Positions 6,816-13,766 are shown, numbered from the stretch's first letter. The stretch is 14,047 nucleotides of DNA from JACZWL01 sp046756445 (GCA_046756445.1 JBHHWI010000080.1:1-14047), one strand, 5' to 3'. The notes: generated by a model from the letters alone, not told the origin. Numbers and translations are program-made.

Positions 6816-8206
6816 CGGACTCGATACTGGTCATCGGTGGCGGGGTTGCGGGGCTGCATGCGGCCATGGAATGTGCGAGAGCCGGGGCACGCGTTGTGGT
6901 AGTCGAGCAGGGACCCATCGTGGGCGGCCGATTGGCGGCGACGATGACGGATGCTTCAGCCATCGGCGACCGTGCGGAGGGAACCGGCACACCGCTGTTC
7001 GAAGCGCTGGCCGGCAACGACAAAATCGAGATCATCACCCTCGCGAACCTGGTCGGCATCGAAGGACGGCCGGGCAATTTCAGCGTGTCGATCCGCGAAC
7101 AGGCGCGCTTCGTGACGGATGCCTGCACGCGCTGCAAACTCTGCCGCGCGGTATGCCCCGTCGTTCTGCCGAACGAATTCGACGCCGGCCTGACCTACAG
7201 AAAGGCAATCTACACACCCATGGGAGAGACGCTGCCCGAGGCATGGGTCATCGACATTGAGAACTGTCTCAACACGCCGCCCAATTACCTGCCCTGTCAG
7301 CGATGCATCGAGGTCTGCGACGACGACGCCATTCATTTCAATGTTCCGCTGGATACCGTTCACGAACGGGCCGTCGGCGCCATTATTCTCGCCCCGGGTT
7401 TTCAGATCGACCAGAGCACGGATTTCGCCGGTCTGGGCTATTGTGCGCACCCGGACGTAGTCACCTCGGCGGAACTTCAGCGATTGCTGGAGGCGCCGGG
7501 GCCGACCGGCGGCTATGCATCGAAGCCCTCCAACGAAGACTATCCTGAAAGCGTCTTGCTGGTGCTCGACGAGCTTTCGCAATTTGCCCTGTACATCGTT
7601 GCGAGTCAGGTTCATCAGCTCCTCGAGCAGGACGTCGAAACGGTTGCGGTTCTGGTCCTGTCACAGCTAAGCGGGAAAAGCGAACAGGCGGAGGTGCAGG
7701 ACCTTGCCAGCAAGACAGGGATAGACGTCCATAACGGCGCAATGCTCGAGGTAGAGCCGACAAAAGAAGGTACGCTGAAGGTGTCGTACGAAGATTTTTC
7801 GGCCAGTCAGTACGTTCAGCAGAATTATGACATGGTGGTGCTGTGCTCCGACGTCAAGCCCCCGGACAGTCTGGCGGAGCTGGCGCAGACTGCCGATATC
7901 GAGCTGGCCGATAGTGGCTACATCGCTGTGACTGGCGCGAACGGCGCCGGTGTTTCCACGACCCGGCCGGGAATATTGGTGGCCGGTTGCGCCAGCGGAC
8001 CGAAAAACATCAAAGACAGTATCAATGATGCGCAGATTGCCGCAGGCCTCGCGCTGGATCAGCTGGATCCCAGATTGCTTGGGTCCGACAAAGCATCGGA
8101 TCAGCCAAGACCGGAGACTGAACCCCGCCCGCAGATCGCTCCCGACGATATGCGTGCCCGGATCGAGCAATTGCTATATGCGCTGATCAGCCGGGATGAC
8201 AGTTGA
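6812..8206 (+). CDS. HdrA-like FAD/[4Fe-4S] oxidoreductase linked to the Kor operon
   Basis: A 464-residue relative of heterodisulfide reductase subunit A, the flavoprotein hub of several electron-bifurcating complexes. Visible: the FAD-binding GGGVAG near 9-14 with VVVVEQGPIVGGRLA near 28-42; two [4Fe-4S] sites, C105/108/111/115 and C152/162/165/169; the HdrA-typical EFDAGLTYRKAIY block (about 122-134); GAIILAPGF; PGPTGG; and GILVAGCASGPKNIKDS near the C-terminus. It lacks the CxxC loop that HdrA normally has between the FAD motif and the first cluster, and the mid-protein cysteine cluster after the CVGSRD box. It is therefore a trimmed, cofactor-poor HdrA. The ATG overlaps the gamma stop. 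By position it is probably the electron acceptor or a regulatory partner of KorDABC. Whether it bifurcates electrons is unknown; without HdrB/C nearby a true heterodisulfide reductase is unlikely. Confidence 0.85.
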   Translation: MTDSILVIGGGVAGLHAAMECARAGARVVVVEQGPIVGGRLAATMTDASAIGDRAEGTGTPLFEALAGNDKIEIITLANLVGIEGRPGNFSVSIREQARFVTDACTRCKLCRAVCPVVLPNEFDAGLTYRKAIYTPMGETLPEAWVIDIENCLNTPPNYLPCQRCIEVCDDDAIHFNVPLDTVHERAVGAIILAPGFQIDQSTDFAGLGYCAHPDVVTSAELQRLLEAPGPTGGYASKPSNEDYPESVLLVLDELSQFALYIVASQVHQLLEQDVETVAVLVLSQLSGKSEQAEVQDLASKTGIDVHNGAMLEVEPTKEGTLKVSYEDFSASQYVQQNYDMVVLCSDVKPPDSLAELAQTADIELADSGYIAVTGANGAGVSTTRPGILVAGCASGPKNIKDSINDAQIAAGLALDQLDPRLLGSDKASDQPRPETEPRPQIAPDDMRARIEQLLYALISRDDS

Positions 8207-8391
8207 TGGTTGCCGCCGCGGGCGGGATCCGGCCTCGCATGCCTTGCGGGCAATTGATGTGCCCGGACAGCCCGACAATACGGGTATACCGAATGCATCA
8301 CGGTGGCGACAGCGATAGACAGCGGCCCGCATTGGTACTAACTTGCCGGGGGACAGAACGACTGTTCGGATCTACGTGACGGGAGACGGCC

Positions 8392-8790
8392 ATGCGGCGA
8401 AGATTACTCGAGGCACTAACGTATCCACGGTTGTTCGTATTGGAAAGAATCGATCTCGCGGATTGTCCGCAGGAACGACTGTTTGACGCTTCCTGCGACC
8501 GCTGTTGCGGCTGCGGCCTCAAGCAGGAATGTCACTGGCTGAGCTGCCTTAACGATTTCGCAGATTTTGCCAGCAAATCCACCCACACCATGCACGCCTC
8601 CCTGCTGTACAGCATCGGCCTGATCGAGGCGCATAACGAGCAAATGCAGCACAACTCAAAAGCCTGCACTTGCGAGTCCTGCACCTGGACCAGGGACGCT
8701 CGTCAACTGGCCCGGGAATTCTCCAGGCAATTCACCTGGATGAACGACACAGACCGGCGCGACGCGAGTTCCTGGTCGCAAATAGTCTAA
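8392..8790 (+). CDS. Cysteine-rich hypothetical protein
   Basis: A 132-residue protein that I do not recognise. The ATG at 8392 has GGGAG about seven bases upstream, so it looks like a real gene. It carries a dense cysteine group (C25; then C35, C38, C39, C41, C47, C52) and a second CxCxxC group (C92, C94, C97). It has no signal peptide or membrane segment. This pattern could hold a metal (zinc or Fe-S) or act as a thiol switch. It lies 185 bp downstream of the HdrA-like gene in the same orientation, so it could belong to the redox cluster, but the gap suggests separate transcription. The C-terminal third is charged and helical in character. No function is proposed beyond probable metal binding. 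Confidence 0.75.
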   Translation: MRRRLLEALTYPRLFVLERIDLADCPQERLFDASCDRCCGCGLKQECHWLSCLNDFADFASKSTHTMHASLLYSIGLIEAHNEQMQHNSKACTCESCTWTRDARQLAREFSRQFTWMNDTDRRDASSWSQIV

Positions 8791-8848
8791 CAGGCACACG
8801 GCACCGCCCCGGCGATTTCAGCCGGCACCGTTGAACGGGCCCCGGGAG

Positions 8849-9136
8849 TCAGTTACTGCCGGACGAGCCTTTCAAGGTCTTGGCGACATCGACGACCACG
8901 ATCACGATCGCCAACGCGCCCAGGGCCGCCGGCACGATGTAGATCTCCCCGTAGGCGACGCCGGGCCACCATTGCCCGAAAAAGTAAGCGCCGAGATGCG
9001 CGCCGACGTATGCGATCACCACCTTTGAGAGATACGACCAAATGCCCGGCGTAACGTAGTACTTCAGGGGATAATGGAGCACACCGGCCACAATCACGGC
9101 TATGATAAGCAGAACAAGGAAGCTGACGAAGTCCAT
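8849..9136 (-). CDS. Small membrane protein, GlsB/YeaQ-like
   Basis: A 95-residue, very hydrophobic protein with about three membrane helices (near residues 3-20, 33-52 and 66-88) and a short polar C-terminus ending GSSGSN. It resembles in size and layout the GlsB/YeaQ/YmgE stress-response membrane proteins, often called transglycosylase-associated, although the aromatic-rich middle (YFFGQWWPG) is unusual for that family. The frame is open to 9178, but the ATG at 9136 is preceded by a strong GGAGG at about five bases and starts cleanly with a membrane helix. It converges with the cysteine-rich gene, 58 bp apart. Role unknown; family assignment is moderate. Confidence 0.7.
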   Translation of the reverse strand: MDFVSFLVLLIIAVIVAGVLHYPLKYYVTPGIWSYLSKVVIAYVGAHLGAYFFGQWWPGVAYGEIYIVPAALGALAIVIVVVDVAKTLKGSSGSN

Positions 9137-9325
9137 GACTACCTCCGTATTAAAAGGCCTCCAGCGAAGCGCAAACAACCTTGACGCCAGTTTGTCAGAC
9201 AGGCGACGCAGGCACGAACACGGAACAACCTTCCCGACAAGCGCTCAACCGGATGCCGGGGAACTGCTGTTCGATGCCATGCCTGCTTCTTTGTTACCTT
9301 CTTTCAGAAGCTGATCATTCTTTTT
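9137..9325. other. Intergenic between the GlsB-like and DUF2845 genes
   Basis: This stretch must contain the leader and promoter of the GlsB-like gene, which reads leftwards. I see no good promoter. A TTTAAT near the start codon would place transcription initiation on the Shine-Dalgarno, so I do not accept it. No convincing RNA gene or repeat was seen. Confidence 0.4.
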
Positions 9326-9679
9326 CTAATTGTAGTCCAATAATCGAGTGTGACCGGATCGTTCCGGCAGGTATTCGATACGCTTTAGCGTTCCGTGGCC
9401 GAATATCAGGACTGCCGGGAACCGTCCGAAGCCCCGCTCGTAAACCCATTCTTCGGACACATATGTGCCGCTCAGCCCAGCGAATCCGGTGACCAATCGG
9501 CTTCGCACCGGCCCCGTTTCGATGATCCGATACACTGGCGGGCCACATTTTTGCAGCACATAGGCCATGGAGACACCCGGATCGATGAGCTTTCCCTTGC
9601 AACGCAGAGGCCCCATCGCGCTGGCTGCCGTCGCCATGAGACACGCAGTGACTGCGCAGACTATCAGCTGCTTTTTCAT
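9326..9679 (-). CDS. Secreted DUF2845-like small protein
   Basis: A 117-residue protein from the ATG at 9679. It begins with a classical Sec signal peptide (KK, hydrophobic stretch, cleavage expected after the ATAASA region near residue 21). The mature part starts with the LRCKGKLIDPG and VLQKCGPP pattern of DUF2845 proteins: two cysteines about 17 residues apart with a GxP just after the second. A later ERGFGRFPAVLIFGHGTLKRIEYL segment looks like the beta-rich end of that fold. Function of the family is not known to me. An in-frame TTG at 9697 would add six residues before the signal peptide; the ATG is preferred because it starts the signal sequence directly. It probably acts in the periplasm. 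Confidence 0.75.
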   Translation of the reverse strand: MKKQLIVCAVTACLMATAASAMGPLRCKGKLIDPGVSMAYVLQKCGPPVYRIIETGPVRSRLVTGFAGLSGTYVSEEWVYERGFGRFPAVLIFGHGTLKRIEYLPERSGHTRLLDYN

Positions 9680-9827
9680 CTCTCGATAGGGATTCAAGTC
9701 TGTATTGACAGTCTAGCAGACGAACCACGACGTCAGACTGCCTCCCTCCCGTCCATCGCGCATGAGCCGGACGCCGCATTGCGGGTTTGCCGGTTTCAGC
9801 TAAGCTATCGAAACCGATACGGTCAGC

Positions 9828-10100
9828 ATGAGGAATGAGTCCGTGACCAACATCCGCGTCGAGTGTTACGCGGGATACCGCGGCGAGGAAACACCGCAGC
9901 GTTTCTACCTCGGCAGACAGGCCGTCGACGTCCTCGAGGTGCTCGACCGGTGGCTGTCTCCCGGGCACCGCTACTTCAAGTGCCGGGGGGATGATGAAGC
10001 CACGTATATCTTGCGCCACGACATAAGCGCCGATGGCTGGGAGCTGACCCTCTACGAACGGGGCCACACAGCCACGAACCAGGCCCGGCCAGGAGAATGA
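9828..10100 (+). CDS. Small conserved-looking hypothetical protein coupled to the NTPase gene
   Basis: A 90-residue soluble protein. The core VECYAGYRGEETPQRFYLG, then VDVLEVLDRWLSPGHRYFK and the GDDEATYILRH segment, looks like a small compact alpha-beta domain. I have an impression of having met such proteins in other proteobacteria but cannot name a family. An in-frame GTG at 9843 has AGGA about eight bases upstream and may be the real start (85 residues); ATG 9828 lacks a clear ribosome site. Its stop overlaps the THEP1-type gene (ATGA), so the two are very likely co-transcribed and translationally coupled. That suggests a shared nucleotide- or RNA-related role, which is inference only. 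Confidence 0.72.
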   Translation: MRNESVTNIRVECYAGYRGEETPQRFYLGRQAVDVLEVLDRWLSPGHRYFKCRGDDEATYILRHDISADGWELTLYERGHTATNQARPGE

Positions 10101-10666
10101 GCGGGCACGGGAACGGGCACCAAAAGACGACCGTGCTTTGGCTGACCGGTACACCCGGTGTCGGCAAGACCACGGTGATCCAGCGAGTGGCCGAGGCGCT
10201 GCCGCACCATCGCCTCGGCGGCTTCTATACCGAGGAGATTCGCGAACGGGGCGTTCGACAGGGGTTTCGCCTGGCGGGCTTTCGCGGCGGCTCCGCCGTG
10301 ATGGCGCATGTCGAATTTCCGAAGCGTTACCATGTCGGCCGATACGGAGTGGACGTGGGCGCCATCGACGAGCTGTCGGCCACTGCACTCTCGCGCGAGC
10401 CTCCGGCCGACGTCTACCTGGTGGATGAAGTCGGCAAGATGGAGTGTCTGTCCACGCGCTTCAACCACGCGCTGCGCGCATTGCTCGATCAGCCGTGCAC
10501 GATCGTCGGCACCATTGCACGCTCGGGAGGCGGCTTGATCGCTGACCTCAAACGGCTGCCGGAGAGTACTTTGTGGGAAGTCACCCGCGATAACCGCAGA
10601 GAGATGCCGGCCCGCGTTCTCAGCTGGCTTAATTGCAAGGATCAGGCGCTTCGTGGTGGTCGTTAA
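10097..10666 (+). CDS. Nucleoside-triphosphatase, THEP1 type
   Basis: P-loop NTPase of the THEP1 family, which hydrolyses NTPs (the human and Aquifex members act slowly on several nucleotides); its cellular role is not established. 189 residues. Walker A GTPGVGKTT is at 18-26, the family hallmark GGFYTEEIRERGVRQGF at about 41-57, Walker B VYLVDEVGKMEC at 106-117, and the late TIARSGGGLI segment is also typical. Full length for the family. The start ATG overlaps the upstream gene's stop; an AGGAGA lies immediately before it, rather close, so expression probably relies on coupling. The long antisense frame across this gene (10786-10052) is a by-product of high GC. The gene ends about 45 bp before the IS3 remnant, so the insertion did not break it. 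Confidence 0.88.
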   Translation: MSGHGNGHQKTTVLWLTGTPGVGKTTVIQRVAEALPHHRLGGFYTEEIRERGVRQGFRLAGFRGGSAVMAHVEFPKRYHVGRYGVDVGAIDELSATALSREPPADVYLVDEVGKMECLSTRFNHALRALLDQPCTIVGTIARSGGGLIADLKRLPESTLWEVTRDNRREMPARVLSWLNCKDQALRGGR

Positions 10667-10712
10667 GGGCGACCTGCCGGAATTCTCTTCTTTGCACCTG
10701 ATTTTGTCGATC

Positions 10713-10850
10713 GAAGTCGAGTACGCGACACTCGAGTGGGTGGACTGGTATAACAACAAACGGCTGTTAGAGCCGATCGGCAACATCCCGCCGGCTGAGT
10801 TCGAGGCAGCCTACTATGAGCAACGGGAGGGTCAGGCAACGGCCGCCTGA
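10713..10850 (+). pseudogene. IS3-family transposase (OrfB) C-terminal remnant
   Basis: The reading frame ends with EYATLEWVDWYNNK, LLEPIGNIPPAEFE and AAYYEQ, the well-known last segment of IS3-family OrfB integrase-type transposases. Only about 45 residues remain. The DDE catalytic core and OrfA are missing, and the frame upstream of about 10713 has no resemblance to a transposase. It is inactive. It lies directly after the THEP1 gene. Confidence 0.85.
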
Positions 10851-10889
10851 CTCACACAAAAGAGTCTCCGGAATACCCGGGGTGATTCA
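10713..10889 (+). mobile_element. 3' fragment of an IS3-family insertion sequence
   Basis: Consists of the transposase C-terminus plus about 39 bases to a right end ending in CCCGGGGTGATTCA. This matches the style of the terminal repeats of many IS3-family elements, which read TGAACCGCCCCGGG inward. The inverted repeat spans about 10866-10889. No left end or matching repeat copy occurs elsewhere in the window, so the element was truncated by deletion or recombination. Confidence 0.75.
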
Positions 10890-10896
10890 CCACAAG

Positions 10897-11136
10897 TCAA
10901 TCAGCGTCGATGCCGTCCCACAGCGTGTCAACGGGCTTGACACGGCCTGCCTTCACGTCCTGCCAACCTTCACGGAAGGATTCGGCGGCGGTTGGCCAGG
11001 GCTCGTCTTCCTCGATGCCTTTGCGGAACGACTGGACAAGCCCGAGCAGCAATGGCCGGTAACGGGCCGGCGTCTGCTCGATCTCGGCATGGAGCTTTTC
11101 AGTGGTGTCAGGGCGTTTCGCACTCATAGCGGACAT
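10897..11136 (-). CDS. Small antitoxin-like protein, no toxin partner seen
   Basis: A 79-residue acidic protein from the ATG at 11136 (a second ATG at 11127 is equally possible; TTG at 11196 would add 20 residues). The pattern YRPLLLGLVQSF, then ESFREGWQDVKAG and a final TLWDGIDAD, resembles short proteins often found as the antitoxin-like half of type II toxin-antitoxin loci in gammaproteobacteria; I recall this from general familiarity, not a search. No toxin-sized gene abuts it: downstream (leftward) lies the IS3 end at once, upstream a stretch without genes. Either the toxin was lost with the insertion event or the protein has another role. Confidence 0.5.
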   Translation of the reverse strand: MSAMSAKRPDTTEKLHAEIEQTPARYRPLLLGLVQSFRKGIEEDEPWPTAAESFREGWQDVKAGRVKPVDTLWDGIDAD

Positions 11137-11447
11137 TTTAGCGGCTTTCGGTAACTTTAGCTGCGAACTGCTCCCGGGATTGATTGCTGACGCCAAAGCG
11201 GCACCCTGATTGAATGCCGCAGCCCCCGCAGGCTAATACCAGGTAGGCAGAGAGCATGGGGCTGGAGCCTTCGCCGCGCAAGCGGGTAAAGATACCGTGA
11301 TCGTCCATAAAACAACAAAACAACAATATGACGCCCGATATGACGCCGCAACGAGACCGGAAAGGCCCGGAACTGAACTAAACCTATGTTAAGACACGCC
11401 TACAGGTTCTGCGGGAGTTGTGCCTATAGGGTGCCCAAAATTAACTC
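11137..11447. other. Gene-poor stretch of about 310 bp before the DedA-like gene
   Basis: No convincing gene. Two overlapping leftward frames of 62-64 codons lack family resemblance and ribosome sites. Visible structure: an AACAACAAAACAACAA run near 11308-11325, a tandem ATATGACGCC repeat, and near 11400-11432 two similar short palindromic blocks (GCCTACAGG and GCCTATAGG). The latter sit 20-50 bases before the DedA-like start and could be regulatory. Confidence 0.45.
11326..11347. repeat. Short direct repeat ATATGACGCC x2
   Basis: Two identical 10-base copies, at 11326-11335 and 11338-11347, separated by two bases. Seen directly. Function, if any, unknown; a replication slippage product is possible. 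Confidence 0.6.
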
Positions 11448-12041
11448 ATGTATGAATCAATCACAAATCATCTGTTGAATTGGCTGCTGGCAGCGCCCAT
11501 CTTGGTTTGTTCCGCCGGCAGCTTTATCGGTGGCACCGCCGTTATCCTAATTCTGGCCGCCTTTGGCGGATCCGCGGGCATCCCCTGGTGGCCAATTCTG
11601 GTGGGAGCTTTTCTCGGTAACTACGCTTCGGATATCGGCTGGTTCGCCCTGGCACGGTCACGGCTGGCTAACCGGTTGCGCACAAGTCGGCTCTTTAAAG
11701 AGCAGAGTGAACAGGTAAGCCGCTTACGCGACAACTATAGAAAACGCGACTGGCTGTTTTTTGTCGCCATCAAGTTTGCCTACGGTCTGCGGATCGCACA
11801 GATCCTGCTTTTCGGCGCAGCGCATTATGCCTGGCACAGGTTCCTCAAACTGGACGGGGTGGCGGTGCTGGTGATCAACGGTGCTGCGGTGATGGCCGGT
11901 TGGATGTTCGGTCGTGGGGTAACGCGATACCTGGATCTGTTTGAAAATACGGGCACACTTATGAGCGCGGTCGCGGTGCTGATAATTGCCTATTTCGCGC
12001 TCAAGTGGCTGATTAATCGGTATATGCTCCGGAAGCGATAA
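11448..12041 (+). CDS. DedA/VTT-like integral membrane protein
   Basis: A 197-residue protein with about five hydrophobic segments (near 8-35, 45-68, 103-125, 132-155, 170-188). The arrangement recalls DedA/SNARE-associated (VTT-domain) proteins, which act in membrane lipid transport and homeostasis: a GG-containing re-entrant-like loop near 25-30, a GNYASDIGWFALAR segment corresponding to the DedA GDxxGYxxGR box, and a later region with LRIAQILLFGAAHYAWHRFL corresponding to the second re-entrant half. The usual FPGE acidic motif is not evident, so it is a divergent member. No strong Shine-Dalgarno precedes the ATG. It overlaps the convergent sulfotransferase gene by 29 bases at their 3' ends. 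Confidence 0.7.
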   Translation: MYESITNHLLNWLLAAPILVCSAGSFIGGTAVILILAAFGGSAGIPWWPILVGAFLGNYASDIGWFALARSRLANRLRTSRLFKEQSEQVSRLRDNYRKRDWLFFVAIKFAYGLRIAQILLFGAAHYAWHRFLKLDGVAVLVINGAAVMAGWMFGRGVTRYLDLFENTGTLMSAVAVLIIAYFALKWLINRYMLRKR

Positions 12042-12711
12042 TCCGTTGCACGCGTTGTTCAGTCAGGACCGGCGTTGGCAGCATAGATAATCCGCGCCAT
12101 AAGGCCCGTCGGCTGGTTCTCTTCAGGCGTTTGACTTTACCTACGTTCTCAAAGGGGAAGGGGACATCTGGTACCCGCACGCCGAGAAAATCGCACAATG
12201 CCTCCCAGCCGTCCCCGGCACAGATATCCATCACCAGCAGATCCCGTTTCTTGCGCCGGAAATGTTCTATGACTGAATCGTTGTGATTTTCATAGGCTTT
12301 ACGGAACCCATCCCGCTGAAATTGTTCCGAGCCAAAGACATTGCGGTGCAAACAAAGGATTTTACGGATATGGGGCAACAGCCGTATCGCCTTGTCCCGG
12401 ACAAAATTACCCGGCCAGACATGGTTGTGCTGGCAGGAATCCAGCCATGCACCGACATCCCGCTGAGTCAGGATAAACTTGCTTTTAGGGAACTGCTCCT
12501 CTAGTTGACGGTAAAAAAGGGCTACGGGCGAATCCGTAGCAGCATCCCATTGACAGATTCGTTGGAGGTCCAATTCCAGCCGGCCGGAATGGAATTGCAG
12601 CGCTGAATAAGGGAAATGGTTGGTTCGATAGCCCAGCAGCTGTAAGGCGCGGGTAAGGCTGGTGGTCCCGGTTTTGGACAATCCTATGCCAAAAATCCGT
12701 TCTTGCTGCAT
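12013..12711 (-). CDS. Sulfotransferase family protein
   Basis: Transfers sulfate from PAPS to an unknown acceptor such as a glycan, lipid or small molecule. 232 residues. The 5'-phosphosulfate loop GLSKTGTTSLTRAL is at 9-22, and the 3'-phosphate-binding segment FILTQRDVGAWLDSC lies near 79-93. The C-terminal half has GDGWEALCDFLGV followed by VPFPFENV, typical of the Sulfotransfer_4-like group. A good ribosome site (AAAGG, five to six bases before ATG 12711) and a sigma70-like promoter lie upstream. Base composition is lower in GC (about 46% by hand count over 12241-12360) than in the metabolic genes to the left, suggesting acquisition by transfer. Converges with and overlaps the DedA-like gene. 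Confidence 0.87.
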   Translation of the reverse strand: MQQERIFGIGLSKTGTTSLTRALQLLGYRTNHFPYSALQFHSGRLELDLQRICQWDAATDSPVALFYRQLEEQFPKSKFILTQRDVGAWLDSCQHNHVWPGNFVRDKAIRLLPHIRKILCLHRNVFGSEQFQRDGFRKAYENHNDSVIEHFRRKKRDLLVMDICAGDGWEALCDFLGVRVPDVPFPFENVGKVKRLKRTSRRALWRGLSMLPTPVLTEQRVQRIIASGAYTD

Positions 12712-12780
12712 AAAAACCTTTTTTTGAGAAGAAGGTGGATTTTCCGGCCATTCTAGTGCCAGATGGTAAAGAAGTTCACT

Positions 12781-12809
12781 TTATTAACCATTCTATTGCA
12801 GGGTGTCAA
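12781..12809 (-). promoter_or_regulatory. Candidate sigma70 promoter for the sulfotransferase gene
   Basis: On the minus strand a perfect TTGACA (12809-12804) is followed after 17 bases by TAATAA (12786-12781), a weak match to TATAAT. AT-rich sequence lies just upstream of the -35. Initiation would fall about 65-70 bases before the sulfotransferase ATG at 12711. Confidence 0.5.
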
Positions 12810-12889
12810 ATATTTATACGGAGATTGAGTATTACCTCAGTCAGATGCGTTTGCTCTCGCGGTTTCTGCATACTGTCAAGACGGACAAG

Positions 12890-13711
12890 CTATTTCCGGT
12901 TGATGCTACGGACTATGTAGCCGCCCGAGCGCTCGTCCATCTCGAGCGCGAGCAGATCCGGGGCCTCTGCTTATTCGAGCAAATCGCTGAATGAACTGAA
13001 ACCGTAGTAGGATTCATTGAACTGCGGTTTTCGCCGCTTGATTGTCTGTTTGATCATTGAGCCCCAGAGCTTCGACCTGTCGCCGCGCTCAGCATACAGC
13101 GCTTCCGCCGTATCGAGCACAAGAGCTATCGCTTCTTCGATCAGTTCGTCCTTTTTCTTGCTTTTTTTCTTCGTCGCCGTTGCCTTGGTGCTCGCCTTCT
13201 TGGTCTTCGCAGTCCTGGACCTCCGCTTGCTCGTCACCGGCTGCCTGGCAACCAGATCATCATAAAAAATGAAGTCATCGCAATTGGCGACCAGCAAATC
13301 CGAAGTTGAACTCTTAACGCCAACACCAATAACGGTCTTGGCGTTCTCCCTCAGCTTGCTGACCAGTGGTGAAAAATCGGCATCGCCGGAAATAATGACA
13401 AACGTATCGATATGTTCCTTGGTGTAGCAGAGATCGAGCGCATCGACGACCATCCTGACGTCCGCGGAGTTCTTGCCGGAAAGCCGCACATGCGGAATCT
13501 CGATCAGTTCGAATGCCGCTTCGTGCATGACTGGCTTGAATTTCTTGTACCGCTCCCAGTCACAGTAGGCCTTCTTGGCGACAATACTGCCTTTCAGAAG
13601 CAGGCGCTCAAGAACCAACTGGATATCGAACTTCGCATAATTCGCATCGCGTACACCCAAAGCGATGTTCTCGAAATCGCAGAAAAGTGCCAGGTTGCCC
13701 TCTCCGTTCAT
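12890..13711 (-). pseudogene. NYN-domain / OST-HTH protein, interrupted by an in-frame TAA near the C-terminus
   Basis: From ATG 13711 a 246-residue product ends at TAA (12973-12971). The NYN domain (PIN-like RNase fold) occupies about 1-150, with acidic residues D12 in CDFEN, D84 in NSADVRMVVD and D110/D112 in SGDADFSPL, consistent with metal-dependent nuclease activity. A lysine-rich linker spans about 160-187, then an OST-HTH/LOTUS RNA-binding domain ends SYYGFSSFSDLLE. Beyond the TAA the same frame continues 26 codons (AEAPDLLALEMDERSGGYIV...) to TAG at 12892-12890, which is the normal end of this domain. The gene is therefore either damaged by a single substitution (for example GAA to TAA) or read through. 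The shortened protein lacks only the last strands of the OST-HTH and keeps the whole NYN domain. GAGAG lies about eight bases before the ATG. Confidence 0.85.
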
Positions 13712-13766
13712 GCGCAGTCTCTCTTAGTTCACGCGGACCGACTCGCGAGCACTTCATAGCGCAGCC

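Noticed and set aside
8247..8265. Hairpin CGGGCA-7-TGCCCG after the HdrA-like gene as a terminator
   Set aside because: Six-base stem with no following T-run; not enough to call an intrinsic terminator.
8809..8825. CCGGC-7-GCCGG hairpin between the convergent cysteine-rich and GlsB-like genes
   Set aside because: Only a five-base stem and no T-tract on either strand; could be chance in GC-rich DNA.
11138..11351. Two overlapping leftward frames of 62 and 64 codons
   Set aside because: No ribosome site, no recognisable family, and the low-complexity AACAA run lies under their starts.
12803..12994. Plus-strand 63-codon frame with a protein-like composition
   Set aside because: It is antisense to the C-terminal continuation of the NYN/OST-HTH gene, which explains its apparent coding character.
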